Of a DNA stretch of 64,000 nucleotides, positions 7,371 to 15,295 are shown one piece after another. Numbering within the stretch: the first letter of the stretch is position 1; each line of letters begins with the position of its first letter. This DNA is from Bin87 sp034423115 (GTDB taxonomy: Bacteria; Chloroflexota; Dehalococcoidia; Lucifugimonadales; UBA3495). Position numbers and translations under genes: made by a program. The notes under the pieces are model-generated. The model saw only the letters and a program-made list of their open reading frames with translations, made no database searches and was not told where the DNA came from. The DNA lies in the NCBI GenBank assembly GCA_034423115.1, contig DAOUJD010000056.1:46814-110813 (forward strand). The letters are read 5' to 3'.

Positions 7371-8210
7371 TTAGAACCATGACCGTCCCTGCTCCAGATA
7401 AACGCTGCTGAACTCAGCGTCGGACTTCCTCAAGTATTGGAAGCCCTCCACCACACCGATTCCTAGCGACGCGGCGATGAGAAAAAACCCGATCAACATC
7501 GCGAGCACGTAGAACAGAAACAAAATAGCGATGGCAAAGGTAACGTACAACGCAACGCTCAGAGTGTGGAATATCAGGGCTGCGGCCGTCCCGCCCGCCT
7601 GGTTTCCACTGCCGGCACTTGCTTGCCCCTGGCCGGATGGCTGATTCCCCGTGCCGGCAGCGCGTTGCCCAAGATTTCGCGGTATCCGGAATATCACGAA
7701 AGGCCAGCGCAACACGCGCAGCGGCCTCAAGATGTCGCGGGTGGAATGGCGCAAATAGAACCTGCGAACGAAAAAGTACAAGCCAAAAGCCGCAAGCCAT
7801 CCCAGCACGCAGATCAGCAAGGCTTCGGCGGGCGAGTCTTCCAGAACGACGTTCGGCACCACCCACAGGAATATCCCGCTCGCCGTGAGCGCCAGGTGCG
7901 CTGCGCCCGGTCCCGGTTTGCCCATGTAGATTTTGTGCGCCCCCAGGTATCCCGCGAATACGGCGAGGACAGCAGCGATTGAGCGGCTGCGGTGGCCGGG
8001 CGCCGCCGACAGCCGCGACCAGAACGTGCCCGATGCCAACCGTATGTTGGCGGCAGAGTCGCCCACCGGCTGGAAATCGACGGCCATCCCGGGGATCGGC
8101 AATCCGTGCGCCTCCCACTGGCTCTCAGAGAAAGAGTAATCCGCTCCGTCCTCGCCTGTAATGAGGCCCCGCCGGGTTTGATGTGAATATTCCCGTATTC
8201 TCCCTTCCAT
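7371..8210 (-). CDS. Small RNA/DNA-binding-like N-domain fused to a TM2-type membrane protein
   Basis: The ATG at 8210 follows GAGGAGAA and gives a 279-residue protein. Residues 1-50 (MEGRIREYSHQTRRGLITGEDG to GMAVDFQPVG) look like a cold-shock or S1-like five-strand barrel with the GxI/FxxxxRRGLITxEDG pattern. A hydrophobic block then reads LAVFAGYLGAHKIYMGK followed by GAAHLALTASGIFLWV, the TM2 domain pattern. Two further hydrophobic stretches come after a Gln/Gly-rich linker (about residues 195-215). The N-domain would face the cytoplasm. The longer reading frame up to 8348 is rejected because it has no ribosome site and low-complexity content. Function is unknown; TM2 proteins are uncharacterised membrane proteins in many bacteria. 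Confidence 0.7.
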   Translation of the reverse strand: MEGRIREYSHQTRRGLITGEDGADYSFSESQWEAHGLPIPGMAVDFQPVGDSAANIRLASGTFWSRLSAAPGHRSRSIAAVLAVFAGYLGAHKIYMGKPGPGAAHLALTASGIFLWVVPNVVLEDSPAEALLICVLGWLAAFGLYFFVRRFYLRHSTRDILRPLRVLRWPFVIFRIPRNLGQRAAGTGNQPSGQGQASAGSGNQAGGTAAALIFHTLSVALYVTFAIAILFLFYVLAMLIGFFLIAASLGIGVVEGFQYLRKSDAEFSSVYLEQGRSWF

Positions 8211-8381
8211 CGGTTGGTTCTCCTCGCTGCTCGAATCTAACCGTACACCGAAGTTTCCGCATTTTCGAGAGCATGATTTGGAGATCGAGGGTGGCAACAC
8301 CAAAAAACGCCGCCCTACGGGAAAGCATAAGGCGACGCCAGCGGTCAAAGGGGAGTATTCGTCGTATCGGCGGACTCTGCA

Positions 8382-9734
8382 TTACAACGGCGGTTTTAGA
8401 TCGACGCCCATCACCTCCTCGCACCACTTCGCTGCCGACAACAACCTAGATTCTGCGAAGGGTGACGATACCAATTGGATCCCCAAGGGCAATCCGGATT
8501 CAGCCAAACCTGATGGCAGCGAAATCGCGGGCAAGCCGCACGAGGTCCAAGGTCCCTGGAATGCGGGGTCTCCGGTGTTGGTTCGGTCCGCCTGGGCGGG
8601 AGCGGGAGTGGCCGGCGTGAGCATGACGTCGCAACGCGATGACAATTGCTGCATGTCGTCGATGAACCCGCGCCTCCTCTCCAGGGCCCGCGAGTACGAA
8701 ATCGCGTCAGTAGCCAACCCGTCCGCCAGCATGGCTCGCAACTTCGGTTGATAGTCCTCGGCTTGAGTCCGGTACATTGGCTCGTGGAACGCGGCGGCCT
8801 CCACCCCCATGATCAATAGTTGGTCTTCGAACGCGGTGTCGATGCTGCTGGGCATGGGCAGTTCTTCAACCACTGCACCCGCCTCCGCGAAGAGCCTCGC
8901 CACGTTGTCCAGGTGGTGCCGCGTTTCCGAGTCGGCCCTTTCGTAGAAATACCTGCGCAACAGTCCGATACGTGGCGGCGACGGGTCTTTGATCGCCGAA
9001 AGGTAATCGCCGACCCGCTCCCGCGAGGACACCGGGTCAGATGCATCAGGGCCGGCGGTCACGTGCAGCAGGAGCGCGGCATCCTCCACCGACCGGACCA
9101 ACCAGCCCACCGTGTCCAGGTTCCAACTCACGGGCACGACCCCGTATCGACTTACCCGCCCAAACGTGGGCTTGAATCCAACCACGCCGTTGTACGCCGC
9201 TGGGCGCAACACGGAACCCACCGTTTGGGAGCCCAGCGCGGCGGGACACATGCGGGAAGCCACCGCCACGGCTGACCCGCTGCTGCTGCCGCCCGGGGTG
9301 TGGGCGCTGTTCCAGGGATTGAACGTAGGCGACGGGTCAAGGCACGCGAACTCGGTGGTAACGGCTTTGCCCAGCATCAACGCGCCGGCCCGCTTCAGCA
9401 TGGTCAACGACGCCGCGTCGTAGTCCGGCACGAAATCCTTGTAAACCTCGCTGCCCGCCTTGGTCGGAATCCCTGCCGTGTAGTAAATGTCTTTCACCCC
9501 GATGGGTACGCCGTGCAACGGGCCGAGGGGTCGCCGCTCCGCCACCTCTTGGTCGGCCGCGCCTGCATCCGCCAGGACCGCCTCGCGGTCCACGTGTACC
9601 CAGGCTTGTAACCGTTCGTCGAGGGATTCAATCCGGTTCAGGCACGTTTCCGCCATCTGGGTCGCGGTGATTCGTCGGCTGGCGATCGCCCGCGCCGCTT
9701 CCGCCGCGGTGAGTTCGTGAATGTTGGGCATCAT
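8382..9734 (-). CDS. Amidase signature (AS) family hydrolase, copy 1
   Basis: This 450-residue amidase hydrolyses an amide to acid plus ammonia or amine. The Ser-cisSer-Lys triad is in place: Lys in GVPIGVKDIYYTAG, the cis-Ser in TPGGSSSGSAVAVAS, and the nucleophile in GSQTVGSVLRPAAYNG, which is unusual compared with the common GTDTGGSIR. The start is the ATG at 9734, preceded by AAGGAG 7 bases upstream; the frame stays open to 9941, but the extra N-terminal part is low-complexity and has no homology to the family. No GatB-like gene is present, so a role in tRNA-dependent amidation is unlikely. A second amidase is encoded just upstream on the same strand. Confidence 0.88.
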   Translation of the reverse strand: MMPNIHELTAAEAARAIASRRITATQMAETCLNRIESLDERLQAWVHVDREAVLADAGAADQEVAERRPLGPLHGVPIGVKDIYYTAGIPTKAGSEVYKDFVPDYDAASLTMLKRAGALMLGKAVTTEFACLDPSPTFNPWNSAHTPGGSSSGSAVAVASRMCPAALGSQTVGSVLRPAAYNGVVGFKPTFGRVSRYGVVPVSWNLDTVGWLVRSVEDAALLLHVTAGPDASDPVSSRERVGDYLSAIKDPSPPRIGLLRRYFYERADSETRHHLDNVARLFAEAGAVVEELPMPSSIDTAFEDQLLIMGVEAAAFHEPMYRTQAEDYQPKLRAMLADGLATDAISYSRALERRRGFIDDMQQLSSRCDVMLTPATPAPAQADRTNTGDPAFQGPWTSCGLPAISLPSGLAESGLPLGIQLVSSPFAESRLLSAAKWCEEVMGVDLKPPL

Positions 9735-9974
9735 CGCGGATCTCCTTATCGTGGGCGGATTCGGCCTCGCCGTTCGGGTCCGTTTCGGATCTGCTTCGCT
9801 TGTGTGGCCGATGGGAGACGGGTCGGTCGGAGGCTCGCGCTCTATGGATTGGTCGTCCCCATGCCCGCGAAAGGTCGCCCGCACGTCCCGAAGTCTGATT
9901 TGCGGCGTCAACTCTTGTCCCCATGGTGAGAGTGTTGGCATGGTGAGTTTTCGGTGCGGGATTCGATCAACGGG
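9735..9974. other. Spacer between the two amidase genes, no supported gene
   Basis: The minus frame of the amidase remains open here up to 9941 and several plus-strand frames are open, but none has a ribosome site or recognisable protein. Upstream of it lies one very short candidate gene (9975-10109). Confidence 0.4.
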
Positions 9975-10109
9975 TCATTCACGAAAAACGAAGTCGACGT
10001 TGACACTTCTCTCGATGGCGATCCAGAAAAAGCTGCCGACCGTTGAAAATAGCGCGGCTTCCACCGACAGTTGCCCGACGGCTCGCGCGTAGTCGAAAGT
10101 CTTTTTCAT
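9975..10109 (-). CDS. Possible 44-residue small protein
   Basis: A short frame begins at ATG 10109, with GAGGAAACG about 9-10 bases before it, and ends with TGA at 9975. The product begins MKKTFDYARAVGQLSVE and has a weakly hydrophobic middle (ALFSTVGSFFWIAI). It starts 22 bp after the end of amidase 2 on the same strand, so it would be cotranscribed with the amidase genes. It has no recognised family. It could equally be a chance frame. Confidence 0.35.
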   Translation of the reverse strand: MKKTFDYARAVGQLSVEAALFSTVGSFFWIAIERSVNVDFVFRE

Positions 10110-10131
10110 CGGATCGTTTCCTCGGATGCGC

Positions 10132-11553
10132 TTATACGCCTGGTGGTCTCCGTTCTCCCCAATCGGTGGCTTGCTCGTAGGCGTAGGCCAGGCGGAACAG
10201 GGTTGTTTCGTCGAAAGCCCTGCCCGCGATCTGCAAACCGATCGGCAGACCGGATGCGGTGAACCCGCAGTTGATGGACAGAGCCGGCAGGTTCGCGAGA
10301 TTGAACGGCGCGGTGAACCCGCGACGGCCCTTGAATCCGGCGATCACGTCCTCCTTGGTGCCCAGGCCGGTGGACTCGGGTATGAGCGTCGCCGGCACAG
10401 ATGAGGCCGGCATGATCAGCGCGTCCACGTTGTCCAGCGCACCCAATATCTGGCGACGGAGCGCCTCCCGCAATCGCATCGATTTCTGATACGCCGTGGC
10501 CGGAATCACGCTGCCCATCAGCAATCGGACCTGGTTGTTGTGGTCAATCTCGCGCAACCGGTCCGTGGAGATGATGTCCCAGTTCAACATCGCGGCATCG
10601 CTGCTGATTATCCCGTAGGAAATCTCCGATGAGTTCACGATCAACGGAATCGAAACGTCTTGCACCTCAGCGCCCAGTCCCTCAAGTACCTCCGTAGCCG
10701 CGATCACCGCATCCCGCACTTCAGGGTCATTGGCGTCGGTATGCACGCGCTCGGTAATGATGCCGAGTTTCAAGCCTCGGATGTTTCCATCCAGGGCGGC
10801 GGCGTAATTTGGCACCGGCACGTCCCAGGACTGCGCGTCGTTGGGGTCGTAGCCGGCGATGGCTTCCAGCGTGTTGGCGCAGTCGACGACGGTGCGGGAG
10901 ATCGGGCCCGCGGTGTCCATCGACCAACTGGCCCCGAAAACGCCGTGCCTGCTTACCAATCCAAGCGTCGGTCGGATGCCCACCAGGCCGCAGAACGCGG
11001 CTGGCCCGCGAATGCTGCCGCCGGTGTCCTCGCCCAGCGAGGTGGCGCACAGGAATGCCGCCGTGGCCGCGCCCGACCCGCTACTGGAGGTTCCCGGATT
11101 TCGCCGTGTGTCCCAGGGATTTCGGGGTCGTCCGTAGGGGTGGCGGAAGGCGTCGCCGCTGGCGTATTCGCTCATGTTGAGCTTGCCGAGCAGGACGGTT
11201 CCGGCTTCCTTGAGCCGCGTCATGATAGTGGCGTCATTGTCGGGGATGTTCTCCCCGAGAATGGTTGAGCCGTTAGTTGTTAGGATGCCCGCCGTGTCGA
11301 ACTGGTCCTTGACTGCCACGGGCACTCCGTGGAGGGGGCCACGCCTGTTGCCGGCGGCTATCTCGGCGTCCGCTCTCCGCGCGTCTTCGCGCGCCCGGTC
11401 TGGCGTAACGGTGATGTACGAAGCGTAATTCCCGTCCAGCCGTTCGATTCGTTCCAGGTACGCTTCGGTCGCTTCCAGGGACGAAACTTCTCCGGCCGCG
11501 ATTCTCTCTCCCAGTTCTGTAGCCGACAGGTAACACAGGTTGTTATCCGCCAT
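10132..11553 (-). CDS. Amidase signature family hydrolase, copy 2 (GatA/AtzE-like)
   Basis: The 473-residue amidase carries the full triad: Lys in GVPVAVKDQFDTAG, the cis-Ser in NPGTSSSGSGAATAA, and the nucleophile in GEDTGGSIRGPAAFCG, all canonical. The start was set at ATG 11553 because AGGAGG lies exactly 7 bases upstream; the in-frame GTG at 11559 is only one base from that site. The gene begins 3 bp after the small GatC/AtzG-like gene, and this pairing is typical of AtzE-AtzG amidase complexes. Without GatB it is more likely a small-molecule amide or biuret-like hydrolase than a tRNA amidotransferase. The substrate is unknown. Confidence 0.88.
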   Translation of the reverse strand: MADNNLCYLSATELGERIAAGEVSSLEATEAYLERIERLDGNYASYITVTPDRAREDARRADAEIAAGNRRGPLHGVPVAVKDQFDTAGILTTNGSTILGENIPDNDATIMTRLKEAGTVLLGKLNMSEYASGDAFRHPYGRPRNPWDTRRNPGTSSSGSGAATAAFLCATSLGEDTGGSIRGPAAFCGLVGIRPTLGLVSRHGVFGASWSMDTAGPISRTVVDCANTLEAIAGYDPNDAQSWDVPVPNYAAALDGNIRGLKLGIITERVHTDANDPEVRDAVIAATEVLEGLGAEVQDVSIPLIVNSSEISYGIISSDAAMLNWDIISTDRLREIDHNNQVRLLMGSVIPATAYQKSMRLREALRRQILGALDNVDALIMPASSVPATLIPESTGLGTKEDVIAGFKGRRGFTAPFNLANLPALSINCGFTASGLPIGLQIAGRAFDETTLFRLAYAYEQATDWGERRPPGV

Positions 11554-11555
11554 GA

Positions 11556-11756
11556 TCACCCCTCCTGCTTCCGCGCGGTCGCCGATACGATGATGGGCAA
11601 CGGTTGAATCCCCGACACGTCGGGCTCTTCAATGGCCGCCAACGCTTCTAGGAGGCCGTTGAGTGATTCACGTACCTCCGTGATTAGGTCGTCGGGTATA
11701 TCGATGCTGGACGCCTTGGCCAGCGCCAAAACGTCTGCGTTAGTTAAATCCGGCAT
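11556..11756 (-). CDS. GatC/AtzG-like small amidase subunit
   Basis: This 66-residue helical protein begins MPDLTNADVLALAKASSIDIP and ends with a stretch resembling GatC, which wraps around GatA (LEALAAIEEPDVSGIQPLP). In GatC and AtzG proteins the same order is found: a helix pair, then an extended segment with a conserved Pro/Asp region. The ATG at 11756 has GAGGTG 5 bases upstream. Its stop is followed 2 bp later by the amidase start, indicating translational coupling and a stable complex. The longer frame to 11801 lacks a ribosome site. Confidence 0.75.
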   Translation of the reverse strand: MPDLTNADVLALAKASSIDIPDDLITEVRESLNGLLEALAAIEEPDVSGIQPLPIIVSATARKQEG

Positions 11757-12535
11757 GGTGCACCTCACGCGGTAACGAAACGGGAGAACCGGCCAGCGCA
11801 TCCGACCGGTCGCTGGGATTGTGTCTAATGGTCCGAGCCATTGTCAACAGGCGGGATGCCTCACGCGTACCCGCTTTGCGCTACCTGTCACTGCCAGCGC
11901 CCCCGCCGCCCCAATTCAGGTAGCACAGTCATTCCTGCGTGCCGGCGCCAATACGCCCAACTTTTTTTTGAATTACCTGCCTTTTGTGGCAAAAAAGACC
12001 TACCATCGCTCCCCATAATCACCCAATTCCCCCCAAAAACCCCCACTTCAGACATCCCCCGCCCCGGGGACACTTCCTCCTTGCTCCAACCCTTCCTCCA
12101 TCCGTACCATGTTACCCAACGCTCAATTCCAACCCGCCACCCGGGCTCGCGACAGCCGTCCCAATGCCCACTTCCCAACACCGCGAACCTCGCTCCCCCA
12201 AACCCGATCACCTGACCGCCAATACCACCCAAACCGCCGCCAAAACCCTTCCCTCGGCCCCCATTCAGCACCACCACCCGCCCAATGCGCTACAGAAATT
12301 AGCGGAAATGAGAGGAAATGAGCGGGAAATCGACCTTTCCGTCCTTTCGCCACGCATTTACAAGTGGATACGCGTGAGGCTGGATGCAGGCTTCAGTTCC
12401 ATCGTTCCGTCTCTCGAATGGTTGTGAACCAACAAGACGACGGGGCAGCGCAAGGAACATTCGTTGTGCAACACAAACATCGGGCGAAATCGTCGATTGA
12501 CGCAGTCCAAGCTACTCCCGGTCGAAATTTGGTTG
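11757..12535. other. Long divergent spacer with C-rich, G-poor plus strand
   Basis: No gene is supported in roughly 780 bp between the amidase unit and metG. From about 11990 to 12300 the plus strand is made largely of C and A with few G, containing many C runs. Several open frames exist on both strands but they are low-complexity Pro/Gly-rich and lack ribosome sites. It must contain the promoter of the minus-strand amidase unit, which I could not pinpoint. Confidence 0.6.
12011..12065 (-). other. Candidate G-quadruplex region (minus strand)
   Basis: The plus strand has C runs at 12011-12014, 12022-12024, 12029-12034, 12040-12044, 12056-12060 and 12062-12065, so the minus strand has six G runs of 3-6 with loops of 1-11 bases. 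This meets the usual pattern for G-quadruplex formation on the strand that leads into the amidase unit. Confidence 0.4.
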
Positions 12536-12544
12536 TGCTAGAAT
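12536..12544 (+). promoter_or_regulatory. Extended -10 promoter (TGC-TAGAAT) for metG
   Basis: TGC followed by TAGAAT lies 41 bp before the metG start. No -35 is seen at the usual distance. Confidence 0.5.
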
Positions 12545-12585
12545 AATTTTGTCAATCGGATGCGGTGAGATTGAGGAGGGGAGCC

Positions 12586-14271
12586 TTGCCCGAGCGAATT
12601 TTCATCGGCGTTGCGTGGCCCTATGCCAACGGGCCGCTTCACATGGGACACATCGCCGGCTGCTATTTGGCTGCCGATATTTTTGCCCGCTACCACCGCA
12701 TGAAGGGCAACGATGTTTTGATGGTCTCCGGCTCGGACGCCCATGGCACGCCGATCACCATCAGGGCCGACCAGGAAGGCGTCGAGCCCGGCGTGATCCT
12801 GGAGCGGTATCACGCCCAGTTCCTGGATACGTGGGAGCGGCTGGGCATCTCCTTCGACCTGTTCACCACCACCCATACCGATAATCATCGTCGGGTGGTT
12901 CAGGACATCTTTCGGAAACTCAAGGAACAGGATTACATCTACGCCGACACCATGCTGCTGGCTCATTGCGCCGGCTGCACGCGTTTCTTGCCCGACCGAT
13001 ACGTGGAGGGCGTTTGCCCCCATTGCGGTAACGAACGCGCGCGTGGAGATCAGTGCGACCTCTGCGGGCATACCCTGGACCCCATTGAGTTGGTCAAACC
13101 GCGTTGCAGCATCTGCGGGGAGACGCCCGACTTCCGCGATTCCGAGCACTTCTTCCTGCGCCTGTCGGCCTTTGAACAACCGCTGCTGGACTGGATCGGC
13201 GACAAGGACCATTGGCGGCCCAACGTCGCTAATTCCACGCGCGGTTTCCTCCAGGGAGGTCTGAAGGACCGGGCCATCACTCGGGACCTGACCTGGGGCG
13301 TGCCGGTGCCGCTAGACGGCTACGACGAAAAGCGCATCTACGTCTGGTTCGAGGCCGTCATCGGATACCTGTCCGCCGCCGTCGAGTGGGCAGAGAGCAA
13401 CGGAAACCCTTCGGCCTGGGAAGACTTCTGGAAGGACGAAAACACCAAAGGCTACTATTTCATTGGCAAGGACAACATCCCCTTCCACAGCATCATCTGG
13501 CCCGCGATGATCATGGGCTACGGTGGTCTCAACCTCCCCTATGATGTGCCGGCCAACGAATTCCTGAGCCTGGAGAGCCGCAAGTTCTCCACCAGTCAGA
13601 ACTGGGCGGTTTGGGTCCCTGACTATCTCGATAGTTATGACCCCGACCCGTTGCGCTACCTCCTGTCCATCAACATGCCGGAGACCGGCGATACCGATTT
13701 CAGTTGGAGCGAGTTCGTTCGCCGCAACAACGATGAGTTGGTGGCGACCTATGGCAACCTCGTTAATCGAGTCCTTCGGTTCACCTACCGCAATTTCGAC
13801 GCACAGGTACCGGTGGATGCGGCCCCGCCTGAGGACGCGGAAATCGCGTTGCTTGAATCAGCCCGCCAGGCTATGGCTGACGTTGACGATTGTCTGGCCC
13901 ACACCCGTTTCAGGGCCGGCATCAGCCGCGCCTTCGCCTTGGCCCAGGAAACCAACCGGTACCTGGACGCGCGCGCGCCGTGGCAGTCCATAAAAACGGA
14001 CCGCGCCGACGCTGCCCGCTCGTTGAGCACAGCGATACAGGTGCTCAACTGCCTCAAGGTGGCTCTGTCTCCTTACTTGCCGTTCACCAGCCAGAAGGTC
14101 CATGAATTCTTGGGCTTTGACGGCGAGGTGTCCCGAGAACCCTGGGATTTCGACACGCTGGCCGGCAATATTCAGGCCGGCGCGCCGCTGCGCAATCCGT
14201 CGGCTCTGTACGCCAAGCTGGACACTGCGGTGGCGGAGCAGGAAGCCGAGCAACTTGGCATCCCCGCCTGA
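12586..14271 (+). CDS. metG: Methionyl-tRNA synthetase
   Basis: This class I synthetase charges tRNA-Met. The 561-residue product has the HIGH motif as HMGH in ANGPLHMGHIAG (about residues 15-26). The zinc insertion has four CxxC knuckles (CAGC, CPHC, CDLC, CSIC around residues 125-175). The substrate-binding block FEAVIGYLSA and the KMSKS loop, here as KFSTS within LESRKFSTSQNW, are also present. Four cysteine pairs point to the two-zinc MetRS form. No C-terminal tRNA-binding (EMAP) domain is present. The start is TTG 12586, with AGGAGG 6 bases upstream; a longer frame from 12565 would leave that site inside the protein. It is followed at once by a polyprenyl synthase gene. Confidence 0.95.
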   Translation: MPERIFIGVAWPYANGPLHMGHIAGCYLAADIFARYHRMKGNDVLMVSGSDAHGTPITIRADQEGVEPGVILERYHAQFLDTWERLGISFDLFTTTHTDNHRRVVQDIFRKLKEQDYIYADTMLLAHCAGCTRFLPDRYVEGVCPHCGNERARGDQCDLCGHTLDPIELVKPRCSICGETPDFRDSEHFFLRLSAFEQPLLDWIGDKDHWRPNVANSTRGFLQGGLKDRAITRDLTWGVPVPLDGYDEKRIYVWFEAVIGYLSAAVEWAESNGNPSAWEDFWKDENTKGYYFIGKDNIPFHSIIWPAMIMGYGGLNLPYDVPANEFLSLESRKFSTSQNWAVWVPDYLDSYDPDPLRYLLSINMPETGDTDFSWSEFVRRNNDELVATYGNLVNRVLRFTYRNFDAQVPVDAAPPEDAEIALLESARQAMADVDDCLAHTRFRAGISRAFALAQETNRYLDARAPWQSIKTDRADAARSLSTAIQVLNCLKVALSPYLPFTSQKVHEFLGFDGEVSREPWDFDTLAGNIQAGAPLRNPSALYAKLDTAVAEQEAEQLGIPA

Positions 14272-14296
14272 TCTCCTCTCCATCGAGCAGCGCGCC

Positions 14297-15295
14297 GTGG
14301 TAACCGGGCTGGATCTGAAAACCGTTTCCATATACGCCCCGGTGGCAGATCAGTTGGTCCAGGTGGAGGATCAACTGCGAGAACTGTGCCAGACTGACAT
14401 TGCCGACCTTGATCCCTTGCTGGATTACGCGCTGCGCTCCGGAGGCAAGCGCGTCCGGCCCGCGCTCACGCTGCTTGCCGCCGAATTCCATCCTCACGAT
14501 CGCGACCGGTCGCAGATCATGGCGGCCGCGGTGGAACTGCTCCACCTGGCGACACTGATCCACGACGACACCGTGGACAACGCGGGGTTGCGCCGCGGTA
14601 AGCCGACCATCAACAAGCTCTACGGCAACCACGTCGCCGTCCTGCTTGGGGACTACCTTTTTGCGACCTCTGCCACGTTTGTCTGCGATACCGGTGTGAT
14701 CAGGGTAATTCGCAGGTTCTCAGAGACCATAATGGAGTTGGCCAGCGGGCAGCTGATCGAGTTCTTCACCACCTTCGACTCCGTGAAGGCTCGTCGGCTG
14801 TACGACGAACGCATCTACCGCAAGACGGCGTCGCTGTTCTGCACCTCCGCCGAATCGGGCGCCATTTTGGGCAACGCCACTGAGCATGAGGTTGCGTCTC
14901 TGCGTACATACGGCCACAACATTGGAATGGCATTCCAAATCGTCGATGACTTGCTGGACGTGCAGGGAGACACGGACGAGATGGGCAAGCCCGTCGGCAA
15001 TGACTTACTCCAAGGCGTACTCACGCTGCCCAGTATCATGCTGATGGAGCGCTACCCGGACGACCAGCCCATCGAAGCTCTGTTCAAGGCCATCAAGTCC
15101 GGAGACGGCGATGTGGATGGGCTTCTCCAAAGATCGCTGGCGATGATCAACGATTCCGACATTATTCCCGACTGCTTCACCACCATCCGCGATTACTGCT
15201 CGGTAGCCGCCACCGCCCTGGATGAGTTGCCCGATTGCCCGTCTCGGCGTTCGCTGCTCCAGATGGTGGACTACATCCGCGAACGCTCCCGCTAG
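14297..15295 (+). CDS. Polyprenyl diphosphate synthase (trans-isoprenyl type)
   Basis: The roughly 332-residue enzyme elongates allylic diphosphates with isopentenyl diphosphate, probably to make the menaquinone side chain (heptaprenyl/octaprenyl class). Hallmarks are SGGKRVRPALTLL, the first aspartate-rich motif HDDTVDNAGLRRGKPT and the second DDLLDVQGD with a downstream GNDL. A cytoplasmic peripheral enzyme is expected. The frame is open upstream inside metG. The GTG at 14297, 25 bp after the metG stop, gives a normal N-terminus (VTGLDLKTVSIYAPVADQL), though its ribosome site is weak, so the start is uncertain by a few codons. It overlaps the convergent amidohydrolase gene by 4 bp. Confidence 0.9.
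   Translation: MVTGLDLKTVSIYAPVADQLVQVEDQLRELCQTDIADLDPLLDYALRSGGKRVRPALTLLAAEFHPHDRDRSQIMAAAVELLHLATLIHDDTVDNAGLRRGKPTINKLYGNHVAVLLGDYLFATSATFVCDTGVIRVIRRFSETIMELASGQLIEFFTTFDSVKARRLYDERIYRKTASLFCTSAESGAILGNATEHEVASLRTYGHNIGMAFQIVDDLLDVQGDTDEMGKPVGNDLLQGVLTLPSIMLMERYPDDQPIEALFKAIKSGDGDVDGLLQRSLAMINDSDIIPDCFTTIRDYCSVAATALDELPDCPSRRSLLQMVDYIRERSR

Noticed and set aside
11888..12277. Gly-rich minus-strand frame in the C-rich spacer
   Set aside because: The composition follows the base skew, with no ribosome site or domain. The region is better described as non-coding.
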